Shown here: positions 51,201 to 58,991 of the stretch, in pieces
Layout: each line of letters begins with the position of its first letter
Position numbering within the stretch: the stretch's first letter is position 1
DNA from: an uncultured Acetatifactor sp.
GTDB lineage: Bacteria > Bacillota > Clostridia > Lachnospirales > Lachnospiraceae
NCBI GenBank assembly: GCA_944383825.1
Contig: CALWRA010000015.1
Span: 1-63,354, forward strand
DNA length: 63,354 bases
Direction: 5' to 3'
The notes under the pieces: model-generated
Told to the model about the DNA's origin: nothing
The model's input: the letters and a program-made list of their open reading frames with translations, nothing else
The model's database searches: none
Position numbers and translations under genes: made by a program

Positions 51201-52880
51201 ATGGATAGGGATACAAATTTGTATGACCTGATTGTCGTGGGAGCAGGACCGGCAGGGCTGTCCGCGGCTATTTATATGGCCAGGGCGAAGTACCGTGTGC
51301 TGGTTCTGGAAAAATCAGCGGTAGGGGGACAGATTACAATCACCGCGGAAGTGGTTAATTATCCCGGGGTAGAGAGAATCAGCGGCAGAAAGCTCACGGA
51401 AAAAATGCGCCGTCAGGCGGAAAGCTTTGGCGCGGAATTTGCCATAGCTGAGGTTCTGGACATGGAGCTTATGGAGGATGTGAAGACGCTGCATACCACA
51501 AAGGGAGACTATCGCTGTCTGGGTGTGATCCTGGCGCCGGGGGCAAACTCCCGGAAGCTGGGATTTAAGGGTGAAAGGGAATTTCAGGGCAGGGGCGTGG
51601 CCTACTGTGCTACCTGTGATGGAGAGTTTTTCACAGACAGAGATGTGTTTGTGATCGGCGGAGGCTTTGCCGCGGTGGAGGAAGGAATCTTCCTGACTAA
51701 ATATGCCAGAAGCGTCACCATAGTGGTGAGGGAAGATCATTTTACCTGTGCAAAGACGGTGTCTGATAAGCTTGATAATCAGGAAAAGATAAAGGTTGTA
51801 TTTGAGACGGAGCTGGTGGAGGCCGGCGGAGAGCAGATGCTTACCTATGCCCGGTTTCGAAACAACCGCACCAAAGAAGAGTGGATTCACAAAGCCGAAG
51901 ATGGTGAGAGCTTTGGAATCTTTGTTTTTGCAGGTTATGTGCCGAACACTGCCTGGATCGGATCTGAGGTGAAAAGGGATGACAGAGGCTATCTTTTGAC
52001 GGACAGTGATCAGAAAACCAGTGTGGAAGGGGTATATGCGGCAGGAGACGTCTGTGTAAAGAATCTGCGTCAGGTTGTCACCGCAGTATCCGACGGAGCG
52101 GTGGCGGCAACTTCCCTGGAAAAGGTGGTTTCGGAGACCCATAAAAGGCTGAATATTCCGGAACTTTGGCATGAAAGCAGCCGAAAAACGGCATATGAGT
52201 ATGAAGACGGGGAAGATAAGGTGCATGAGGTCGTAGAGGAGACGGAAGAAGATAATGGTATGCAGAACGGATTTCTCACCGAAGACATCCGGCGGCAGCT
52301 TTCAGGTGTATTTGAAAAATTTGCCCGGCCTGTCATTCTCAGGGCATGGCTTGACGACAGTCCTCTTTCGGGAGAAGTGGAAGGCTTCTTAAGAGAGCTT
52401 GATGGAATCAATGCCAAGGTAACCTGGGAGAGAGCAGAGGGAGACGAAGAGACTGGGACGAACAGAATAAAGCCCTGTGTGGAGGTATTCCTTCCGGATG
52501 GAAAGGGAACGGGAATCCGTTTTCACGGCGTGCCGGGAGGACATGAGTTTAATTCCTTTGTGATTGGACTGTATAATGCCGCCGGACCGGGCCAGCAAAT
52601 CGATGAGACCGTGGAGGAAAGGCTCAAAAATCTGCAAAATAACTGGAATATTAAGATTCTGGTTTCTCTGTCCTGTACCATGTGTCCGGAAACAGTAATG
52701 GCAGCTCAGAAGGCTGCGGCGCTTTCTGAGAAGGTGGAAGCAGAAATGTTTGATCTGGCACACTTTCCGGCTTTAAAGGAAAAATATAAGGTCATGAGCG
52801 TTCCATGTATGGTGGTAAACGATGAGACGCTGTATTTTGGCAAAAAGGGACTGCAGGAAATTTCGGAGCTTATTTCCTGA
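51201..52880 (+). CDS. AhpF-like reductase with C-terminal thioredoxin folds
   Basis: 559 residues. The N-terminal ~320 residues are a thioredoxin-reductase domain: FAD loop VVGAGPAGLSAAIYMARA, redox pair Cys136/Cys139 in AYCATCDGEFF, NAD(P) loop FVIGGGFAAVEEG and YAAGDVCVKNLRQV. An acidic linker (around residues 350-372) leads to a tandem thioredoxin-fold domain with Cys492/Cys495 in LSCTMCPETVMAA, like the N-terminal domain of enterobacterial AhpF. The domain order is thus the reverse of classical AhpF. Next to ahpC it should pass electrons from NAD(P)H to the peroxiredoxin. Confidence 0.92.
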   Translation: MDRDTNLYDLIVVGAGPAGLSAAIYMARAKYRVLVLEKSAVGGQITITAEVVNYPGVERISGRKLTEKMRRQAESFGAEFAIAEVLDMELMEDVKTLHTTKGDYRCLGVILAPGANSRKLGFKGEREFQGRGVAYCATCDGEFFTDRDVFVIGGGFAAVEEGIFLTKYARSVTIVVREDHFTCAKTVSDKLDNQEKIKVVFETELVEAGGEQMLTYARFRNNRTKEEWIHKAEDGESFGIFVFAGYVPNTAWIGSEVKRDDRGYLLTDSDQKTSVEGVYAAGDVCVKNLRQVVTAVSDGAVAATSLEKVVSETHKRLNIPELWHESSRKTAYEYEDGEDKVHEVVEETEEDNGMQNGFLTEDIRRQLSGVFEKFARPVILRAWLDDSPLSGEVEGFLRELDGINAKVTWERAEGDEETGTNRIKPCVEVFLPDGKGTGIRFHGVPGGHEFNSFVIGLYNAAGPGQQIDETVEERLKNLQNNWNIKILVSLSCTMCPETVMAAQKAAALSEKVEAEMFDLAHFPALKEKYKVMSVPCMVVNDETLYFGKKGLQEISELIS

Positions 52881-52938
52881 CAGGGCCTGTGAAATTACTG
52901 TAATTACGGCGCGGGGCTGCTGCAAGAATAGATTGCTA

Positions 52939-52995
52939 TGCTCCCTTCTAGGTAGACAAGTAAAATAATAAAAACTTGTCACTTAGGAGGGAGCA
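52939..52995 (+). promoter_or_regulatory. Hairpin that can hide the transposase ribosome site
   Basis: TGCTCCCT...ACAAGT at 52939-52961 can pair with ACTTGT...AGGGAGCA at 52974-52995. The right arm contains GGAGGG, the ribosome site for the orfA start at 53001. Read-through RNA from upstream would fold and mask the site. Confidence 0.7.
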
Positions 52996-53000
52996 AATTT

Positions 53001-53624
53001 ATGTATAAAAGGAAAATATCTGCTGAGGATAAGATATATGCCGTAAACCTATATCTGGATGGGAAAGAAAGTCAACATCGAATTGCATCTATGTTTGATG
53101 TCAGCGTGGCTTCTGTACAACAATGGATTCGTAATTATGAATCTATGGGTGCAGATGCATTTATATTAAAGGAATATAAGAAATATTCCAAAGACTTGAA
53201 ACAGCAGGCAGTTTTGGATTATTTGGCAGGATGTGGTTCACAGGATGAGATTTGTAAAAAATACGGAATTCGTTCAAAAGCCAAGTTACAAATCTGGATA
53301 AAGAAGTATAATGGTTATGAAAAATTAAAATCTTCCGGAACAGGAGGAAACGCTATCATGACCAGAGGAAGAAAAACCACTTTTGAAGAACGGGTTGAAA
53401 TCGTACAGTATTGCATCGCACATGACCGTAATTATGCCAAAACATCAGAACAATATCAGGTATCTTACCAACAGGCACGTAGTTATACTGTTAAATATGA
53501 AACTGGCGGAGTAGAGGCTTTAAGAGATCATCGCGGCAAGCGGAAAAGTCCTGATGAAATGAATGAACTGGAAAAGTTACGTACCGAAGAATTCGAGATG
53601 ACCTTGAACGCTACCATGATATAA
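53001..53624 (+). pseudogene. IS3-type OrfA with altered 3' end
   Basis: 207 codons. The product has two helix-turn-helix modules: RIASMFDVSVASVQQWIRNY near residues 27-50 and a second ending SYQQARSYTVKYETGG near 155-175. Normal OrfA proteins continue after DEMNELEKLR into a leucine-zipper tail; here EEFEMTLNATMI follows and stops, because a deletion has spliced it out of frame to orfB sequence. In the other frame the joint reads DLERYHDIKVNDKR, which is true orfB. Confidence 0.8.
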
Positions 53625-53626
53625 AA

Positions 53627-54271
53627 GTGAATGATAAACGGGTACTTCGTATTTGCAGGAAAAAGAATATTAGATCAACAATTAAATACTCGAACAAGGG
53701 TTGCACACGTCAGGCATCAAATCCGCAGTTTATAGCGGAAAATGTATTAAATCGGGAATTTTACGCTGATGCGCCAAATGAAAAATGGCTTACTGACGTT
53801 ACAGAGTTTAAATATTATATCGGTCAAGAAAAGCACAAGATATATTTGAGTGCTATTCTGGATCTTTATGACAGAAGGATTGTATCCTATGTAATCAGTG
53901 ATTCAAACAATAACGCTTTAGTGTTTGATACCTTTGACAAAGCCATTGCACGGAATCCAAATGCGCATCCATTGTGTCATTCTGATAGAGGTTATCAATA
54001 CACAAGCCGTACTTTTCATGCAAAATTAGAAGCTGCCGGGATGACACAAAGTATGTCCAGAGTTGCTAAGTGTATTGATAACGGTCCAATGGAAGGATTC
54101 TGGGGAATTATAAAACGAGAACGCTATTATGGTAAGAAATTTACAAGTCGTGAAGCTCTTGTAAAAATGATTGAAGACTATATCGAATACTACAACTGCA
54201 AACGATTGCAAAGAAATCTGGGAGTATTAACTCCTTTTGAAAAACACGAACAATATATGTTGGTAGCATAA
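53627..54271 (+). pseudogene. IS3-type OrfB (transposase catalytic part), N-terminally truncated
   Basis: About 214 codons from VNDKRVLRICRKKNIRSTIK on. The retroviral-integrase core is complete with the catalytic triad: Asp in WLTDVTEF, Asp in CHSDRGYQY and Glu in NGPMEGFWGIIK. The N-terminal HTH_21-type region (~70 residues) is deleted. Without the usual programmed frameshift zone a fused OrfAB transposase cannot be made, so the copy is probably immobile unless helped by an intact relative. Confidence 0.82.
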
Positions 54272-54273
54272 AA

Positions 54274-54312
54274 CTGCCACCAGATGTAAAAAGCTGGTGG
54301 CAGAAACAATTT
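54274..54312 (+). terminator. Terminator after the transposase
   Basis: CTGCCACCAG at 54274-54283 pairs with CTGGTGGCAG at 54294-54303, followed by AAACAATTTTT. Confidence 0.82.
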
Positions 54313-54768
54313 TTATTCTCCTTTGTATTCCAGCATACTGTACTCATGGGCTTGAAGATCAAAAATTTCCTGAAACGGTCTTTTGCTCCGATATATCCAA
54401 CGTTTAACATATACAGGAATCATTTCAAACAGTCTTTCGTTTTTCAGCATGGAATAATTGTGGAAAGAATTGGGAAAGCATTTTTGGTAAAGCACAGAAA
54501 ACTCCTCGCGTTCCACCGGATGCCCGATTTCTTTGCAAATTCCTTCAATCTGTATATTATCCATACATAGAGCTGCATTTTTATTACCGGAAAGCTGATA
54601 ATATTTTCGAAAGGTTTTATCCGTCTGAAAATAAAAAATACCGTCTTGCTGAATAATGCTCATCATTCTTGATGTTACGTGGTTGTTCAGCGATGTGGAC
54701 AGCACCATTTTTCTACTTTCGCCAAATTCAGCTAAAAAAGTATTCCATTGTCTTTGAAAATCATTCAT
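54313..54768 (-). CDS. Pyridoxamine-phosphate-oxidase-like flavin-fold protein
   Basis: About 151 residues. ESRKMVLSTSLNNHVTSRMM and then DGIFYFQTDKTFRKYYQLSG and NAALCMDNIQIEGICKEIG follow the split-barrel PNPOx-like pattern (substrate-facing TS.. strand, FQTD, K..QL, N..AL). Such small clostridial proteins usually bind FMN or heme; no specific substrate is apparent. The start at 54768 is chosen from MNDFQRQWNTF; a longer in-frame start exists at 54819. It converges on the IS element. Confidence 0.78.
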   Translation of the reverse strand: MNDFQRQWNTFLAEFGESRKMVLSTSLNNHVTSRMMSIIQQDGIFYFQTDKTFRKYYQLSGNKNAALCMDNIQIEGICKEIGHPVEREEFSVLYQKCFPNSFHNYSMLKNERLFEMIPVYVKRWIYRSKRPFQEIFDLQAHEYSMLEYKGE

Positions 54769-55000
54769 TATTCTTGTTGCCGGCCTCCTGATTCCATTTG
54801 ATGTTCTTAATTTTACCACAATTTATGGAAAGCGAAAATAGAGTATTTTCATGTACCATCTTACTATATTTTCCTTGACAGCAAAAAAACGAGAGACATA
54901 CAATGAGTTGTGAAAGCTCCTTTTAAATATTGAACGATCAAAGGGGCCTTTGTGTGATAACATATTTTCGCCGCGGGAAGGTTTTGGAATGGAGGAAAAA

Positions 55001-55276
55001 ATGAGACAATGTATGGACGCAGAAAATCTGCACAGGAGGCTGGCAAAGATTATCGGACAGGTACAGGCCATTGACAGAATGGTGGACGAGGACGTTCCCT
55101 GTGAGGACGTGCTGGCACAGATCAATGCAGCTAAGTCAGCTCTTCATAAGGCGGGACAAGTTGTGCTGGAGGGACATATCAAACACTGTGTCAGAGATGG
55201 GATAGAACACGGTGATGCGGAAAAGACCATAGAGAGCTTTACGAAGGCAGTGGAACGGTTCGCAAATATGAAATAG
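55001..55276 (+). CDS. csoR: CsoR-family metal-responsive repressor
   Basis: 91 residues, the four-helix DUF156 fold. LHRRLAKIIGQVQAIDRMV is the family opening. The copper ligands of CsoR are present: Cys34 in DVPCEDVL and His59/Cys63 in LEGHIKHCV (H-x3-C). The ATG at 55001 follows GGAGG five bases upstream and is preferred over the ATG at 54989. Its likely target, a P1B ATPase promoter with two CsoR-type operators, lies about 3.6 kb downstream beyond mobile-element debris. I see no operator in its own leader. Confidence 0.9.
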   Translation: MRQCMDAENLHRRLAKIIGQVQAIDRMVDEDVPCEDVLAQINAAKSALHKAGQVVLEGHIKHCVRDGIEHGDAEKTIESFTKAVERFANMK

Positions 55277-55289
55277 GGGTTTTGCTTAG

Positions 55290-55481
55290 AAAAAGATACC
55301 ACACTATTCCACGCTGACTTTTGCTCAACCGATACAGCCGGAGGGCTGGAAACAAGAAAAGGCGGTATGTTACCCGTGGAGGGTAGGGGAATTTGAAGCG
55401 GCAGGAAAACAGAACGGTGGTTGCGTGGGCATGGAGCCGCAGGCACAGGTCTGGTTTCATCAGCAGACAGGGCGTATATGA
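55290..55481 (+). pseudogene. Coding scrap of unknown mobile-element protein
   Basis: An open frame without a start reads TLTFAQPIQPEGWKQEKAVC, then GEFEAAGKQNGGCVGMEPQA and VWFHQQTGRI, ending in TGA. The codon use and composition look like real protein, and its setting between csoR and an IS3 scrap suggests cargo of a conjugative element. I do not recognise the family. Confidence 0.4.
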
Positions 55482-55499
55482 AAGCCCCCGTCCCTCGTT

Positions 55500-55920
55500 C
55501 TACGCTCCGACTTGTGGATAAAGTGGTGTGCTCCCCGTCAAGTAGACAGGGAATAATTTTCGATTTATGCGCGAAATTTTCTGTCTGCATCCCACATAGA
55601 GCAGGCCCAGGCCCCTGCGCCGCCAGCAGGCGGTCGTGGGCCTCCATGGGGCCATTGTCAATACATTTTCCTTCTGAGACATGCTCTGAGTAACGCCGGC
55701 CACGGCCAGTTTGTTTGGAAGACCTGGGTGGTATAGGCGCTGCCCCGGTCACACAGATCCAAGATGGCACTCAGGTAGAGCTTGTGCATTGTGGGACCCA
55801 CATAGTAATGGAACTCCGTCACATGGGTAAGCCACTTCTCATTGAGGTGGTCTGCGTAAAACCGGCGGTTCAGTACGGGTTTACACCCGGTCTTGACCAT
55901 TGACAGCCATGATTGGCTTT
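55500..55920 (-). pseudogene. Second IS3-type OrfB scrap
   Basis: On the minus strand a frame with LNRRFYADHLNEKWLTHVTE and YVGPTMHKLYLSAILDLCDR is followed, after frame changes, by KCIDNGPMEAHDRL. These are the first-Asp and Glu regions of an IS3-family catalytic core; the middle Asp region is mostly deleted. The relation to the nearby larger IS3 copy is clear at protein level, but the sequences are not close at DNA level. Confidence 0.75.
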
Positions 55921-55937
55921 GCTATAGTCCTCCAAAA

Positions 55938-57326
55938 TTAAACTTCAGTGCTTTTTTGTTTTAATGCTAAAAAAACTTTATATATCCCGGTGCTTAATAA
56001 CAAGAACGCACTTACAACTAAAACAAAGAACAAATCCTTTACAAAGTACCACACCACCCAAAGAGGAACACCCAGTAAATACGGTAAGAGCAATAGAATA
56101 ATAGGTAGAATGACATGTGTTAAAATATCTATAACAATTTGTTTCTTTGTATGGTTCTTTTTTCTCCATCTCCTAATAAAGAGTATCGGGAACACAGCAA
56201 TTAACATAATCAAAAGATAGAACAGATTGAGCAGTATATGGTATTTGATATAAAGATTATCTGAAACTTCCGACGTTTCTTCTCCAAGAAGAGGCATTAT
56301 AATATTGTTGATTAGATTGTTGTCCACAAAGTAGTCATTCATATTCACTAAAACTGCCATACCAATTCCGCTTTCTGGAAAAATAAACATATTAGACGTG
56401 TAATTTTCAACTAATCCAGAATGATTGAGAACTGGTTCATCAAAGTCATTGGATAAGACCCACCCCATTCCATAGAAATACAGATTGTTTTCATCTTGCG
56501 GCACATTATCGTAAAACATAGTGTCAAGGCTGTCCCTGCTGATAATGCCGCTGCCGTTATTCAGATACATCTGCAAATAATTTCCCATATCCGAGGCGCA
56601 AGAACTTATGTATCCAGCAGGGACGGTTGACCATGAACGGTCATCGGGATAGTCAGGTTCTCCTGCAATAGGTATGCCGAAATAATTTCTATATCCGGTA
56701 ATAAGTCCGTCAGCCTTGCTGTTATCGAATGTAGCTGATGAATGCTCCATGTCAAGAGGAGAAAAGATATGCTGTTCTACATAATCTGAATAGCTTTTAC
56801 CGCTTACTGATTCTATAATCTTTCCGAGCAAACCGTAATTTACATTTGCATATTCATATTTACCATAGCTGTCGGTAATTTTTGCGGACCCAAATCTTTG
56901 GTAAGTACCAAGCCCACTTGTATGATTAAGCAACTGTCTAACTGTAATCCTGTTGCCATCCAAAGCGTTCTTTAGATATAGCGACACATCAATGTAGTCT
57001 GAAATTGGTGTGTCCAAATCAATCTTGCCTTGCTCAACAAGCTGCATGATTGCCAATGCCGTAAAAGATTTGCTCATAGAGCCTATGATAAAGGGAGTAT
57101 CAATACTCTCACAATTACCATAGGCTTCGGCAAATAACACATCGTCTTTATTTACTACAATCACCGCCATTCCTGGAATATGATACGCCTTGACATCTGC
57201 TTCGAGCTGTTCGCTAATTGTATCAAAATCCGGCGCATCGTATGCAAAAGCCGAACACGGCACTATAACAAGCATAAATAAAAACATAACAATCCATAGA
57301 GCGGCACAACCAATAGTATGTTTCAA
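55938..57326 (-). CDS. Membrane-anchored serine hydrolase (class C beta-lactamase-like fold)
   Basis: About 462 residues. A signal peptide (ALWIVMFLFMLVIVPCSAFA) precedes a serine beta-lactamase-like domain with SMSKSFTALA (Ser-x-x-Lys), the Tyr-Ala-Asn in KYEYANVNYGLLG and HSG in LNHSGLVENY. The last ~110 residues carry three to four membrane helices separated by a basic loop (RRWRKKNHTKKQ). This architecture occurs in clostridial esterase/peptidase-type members, not in resistance enzymes. A TTG at 57326 has GGAGGA six bases upstream and is the likeliest start; the ATG at 57347 contains that site in its coding region. The gene is more AT-rich than its neighbours, suggesting transfer. Confidence 0.87.
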   Translation of the reverse strand: MKHTIGCAALWIVMFLFMLVIVPCSAFAYDAPDFDTISEQLEADVKAYHIPGMAVIVVNKDDVLFAEAYGNCESIDTPFIIGSMSKSFTALAIMQLVEQGKIDLDTPISDYIDVSLYLKNALDGNRITVRQLLNHTSGLGTYQRFGSAKITDSYGKYEYANVNYGLLGKIIESVSGKSYSDYVEQHIFSPLDMEHSSATFDNSKADGLITGYRNYFGIPIAGEPDYPDDRSWSTVPAGYISSCASDMGNYLQMYLNNGSGIISRDSLDTMFYDNVPQDENNLYFYGMGWVLSNDFDEPVLNHSGLVENYTSNMFIFPESGIGMAVLVNMNDYFVDNNLINNIIMPLLGEETSEVSDNLYIKYHILLNLFYLLIMLIAVFPILFIRRWRKKNHTKKQIVIDILTHVILPIILLLLPYLLGVPLWVVWYFVKDLFFVLVVSAFLLLSTGIYKVFLALKQKSTEV

Positions 57327-57347
57327 TAAGACTCCTCCATAAATCAA

Positions 57348-57738
57348 AATTTACTCTTTTTTACCTATGACACAGGAAATTTCATCTCAATTAGTTTCCT
57401 TTCCAGTCTGTTCTATCATCTTTTTCGCCAGCTGCTGGAACAGGTCGGCAGTTTCCTCGTGCATCGGCGCAAACTGTCCGGCCTATACTATAAATCCTGC
57501 TTTGTTTCTGCACGGTATTCCAAGTAAAGCCATAGATACGCACCTTCTCCACATGCTTCCATTATACAGAATCATTGCAAAAATGCAATTTTCAAAGTGT
57601 AGACTTTATCAAAATGCAATTCTCTCAAATTTCTGGGGATTGTATTTTTTTCGTGTAGACTTAGGGCAGTTCATCGATGGACAGCACCTTGAAAACAGAA
57701 TGACCGCCCGTATATCCGAAAGGTAGGAAATCAGACCG
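57348..57738. other. Intergenic stretch without an identifiable intact gene
   Basis: No convincing gene is seen. On the minus strand a short frame ends HEETADLFQQLAKKMIEQTG with a TGA at about 57400, probably a scrap. GTGTAGACTT occurs twice (near 57597 and 57653), as a short direct repeat around an AT-rich segment that also holds a minus-strand TATAAT near 57570. Confidence 0.4.
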
Positions 57739-57779
57739 GAAAACTGCCTGTTTCCACGCTCTCGGAATTGAGGTAGAAT
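57739..57779 (+). repeat. 41-base repeat, copy 1
   Basis: This segment, centred on TTTCCACGCTCTCGGAATTG, matches 62065-62105 at 37 of 41 positions in the same orientation. One frame of both copies ends in KLP-x-STLSEL, so they may be the tail of a shared mobile-element gene. Confidence 0.8.
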
Positions 57780-57821
57780 GAAAATAACAGAACGATAAAT
57801 CGGAATTATGGGGGAAACTCT

Positions 57822-58407
57822 ATGACAAAGGAAGAATTCTTAATTCGTACAAAAGAAGATGAAAATTACTCACCTGGCTGGCAAGCTATTGATGACGCTT
57901 TTGAAAAATTTTATCCAGGGAAAAAACCTGATCATTTTGGAACAATTCTGACATCCAGGGCAATGTGGGGCGAAGATGAATATTTAGACGGTTTTTCTAT
58001 ATACAGTTCTCCAAAAGGTTATAAGCACTTGGTTACTTATGGAATGACAGTTCTCTACGGTGACGAAGATGCTTTTGGCGTCGAATGGAACGGCTGGGGT
58101 TATGAGATGACGATAAAACTGAAAGAGAAAGACACGGAAGTTGTATGTGGGCAGTTGATATGATGTCTAATTTGGCAAGATATACATATACAACCAAGCG
58201 TTTTTTTAGCCAAATCAATACATTAAGGGTAACGGAACTTCCTTGCATATCGGTGCAGATTCTTTGATAACAGCACTTTTATTGGTAAACGATACGGAAG
58301 CAAAACCGCAAGTGTCTGTGTATGGAAAAACAGAATTTATTCAGCTTGTCGGAATAACTGAATCGGAACTTAAAGCAATTATTGCGGATTGCAATAACAT
58401 TCTCTGA
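57822..58407 (+). pseudogene. Suppressor-of-fused (SUFU) domain protein, frameshifted
   Basis: The first frame (57822-58163) reads WQAIDDAFEKFYPGKKPDHF and EDEYLDGFSIYSSPKGYKHL, then EWNGWGYEMTIKLKE, as in bacterial SUFU-domain proteins. A frame change near 58140 continues as WAVDMMSNLARYTYTTKRFF, and another near 58205 as GNGTSLHIGADSLITALLLV to ADCNNIL with a TGA at about 58405. Bacterial SUFU proteins often act as immunity proteins to secreted toxins. At least two frameshifts make this copy nonfunctional. Confidence 0.82.
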
Positions 58408-58516
58408 TTGATTTACCATATGGAAGCAGACGGTAATACGGATTTGGTTGCAGATATGAGAAGAAGCAAGTCATATTTCTAACTTTCTATTTATTGAGCA
58501 GACAAGGAGGGAAAGT

Positions 58517-58852
58517 ATGGAGTTATCCATACAAGAGCGCCTAAAAGACCTGCGTGCAGAGCGTGGTTTGACATTGGAACAGTTTGCGGAACAGACCAAC
58601 TCTCCAAGTCTGCTTTGGGCAGTTATGAGGGGACAATTTCAAAGACATCAGCCATCATGCCCTTATCCAGCTGACGAAATTTTGTGAAGTGACCGTTGAT
58701 TATCTGCTGTGCCGGTCTGAAACGAAAAATCACCCAAACGCCGATCTTGCAGATCTGCATTTGAGTGACGATGTGATTGAACTATTGAAAAGCGGGCTGG
58801 CGTGCATTCTGGTGTACAAACTGGCTCCGAAAACCTTCCGTCTGAGATCATA
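58517..58852 (+). pseudogene. XRE-family regulator of a conjugative element, broken
   Basis: Starting with MELSIQERLKDLRAERGLTL and EQFAEQT, the helix-turn-helix is interrupted by small deletions; other frames continue with NFKDISHHALIQLTKFCEVT and VDYLLCRSETKNHPNADLAD, HLSDDVIELLKSG. This is the regulator commonly found in Lachnospiraceae conjugative elements. The C-terminal third is gone, replaced by unrelated sequence running into the metal-ATPase promoter. Confidence 0.78.
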
Positions 58853-58885
58853 AAGAGTGGGCCGGCAAAACGCTCTGTTTCGGTC

Positions 58886-58915
58886 TTGACAAACATATAC
58901 TCCCATAGGTATAAT
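58886..58915 (+). promoter_or_regulatory. Promoter of the P1B ATPase
   Basis: TTGACA at 58886-58891 and a perfect TATAAT at 58910-58915 are 18 bases apart. The first CsoR-type operator overlaps the spacer and -10 box. Confidence 0.85.
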
Positions 58916-58942
58916 CTCATTGAGACATACCTATGGGGGTAT
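58897..58942 (+). promoter_or_regulatory. Two CsoR-type operator copies in inverted arrangement
   Basis: ATACTCCCATAGGTAT at 58897-58912 and ATACCTATGGGGGTAT at 58927-58942 are inverted copies with centres 30 bases apart (about three DNA turns). Each is itself a near-palindrome of the ATAC-N8-GTAT form bound by CsoR/RcnR-family repressors. The first covers the promoter and the second the start of the transcript. Confidence 0.82.
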
Positions 58943-58991
58943 GCTGCTTATATTAATCGCCCGCAGCGCCCTCGGAATGGGAGGAAAGAAT

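Larger units (their letters stand above)
52939..54303 (+). mobile_element. IS3-family element with internal deletion
   Basis: The unit contains a long inverted repeat at its left edge, an orfA frame with two helix-turn-helix blocks, a truncated orfB with the DDE residues, and a terminator hairpin at the right. A matching right-end copy of the left repeat was not found, so the true outer boundary is uncertain. The join between orfA and orfB lacks the usual frameshift region and the start of orfB. Confidence 0.75.

Noticed and set aside
55421..55693. 90-codon plus-strand frame over the IS3 scrap
   Set aside because: It runs antisense to recognisable transposase sequence and joins unrelated debris.
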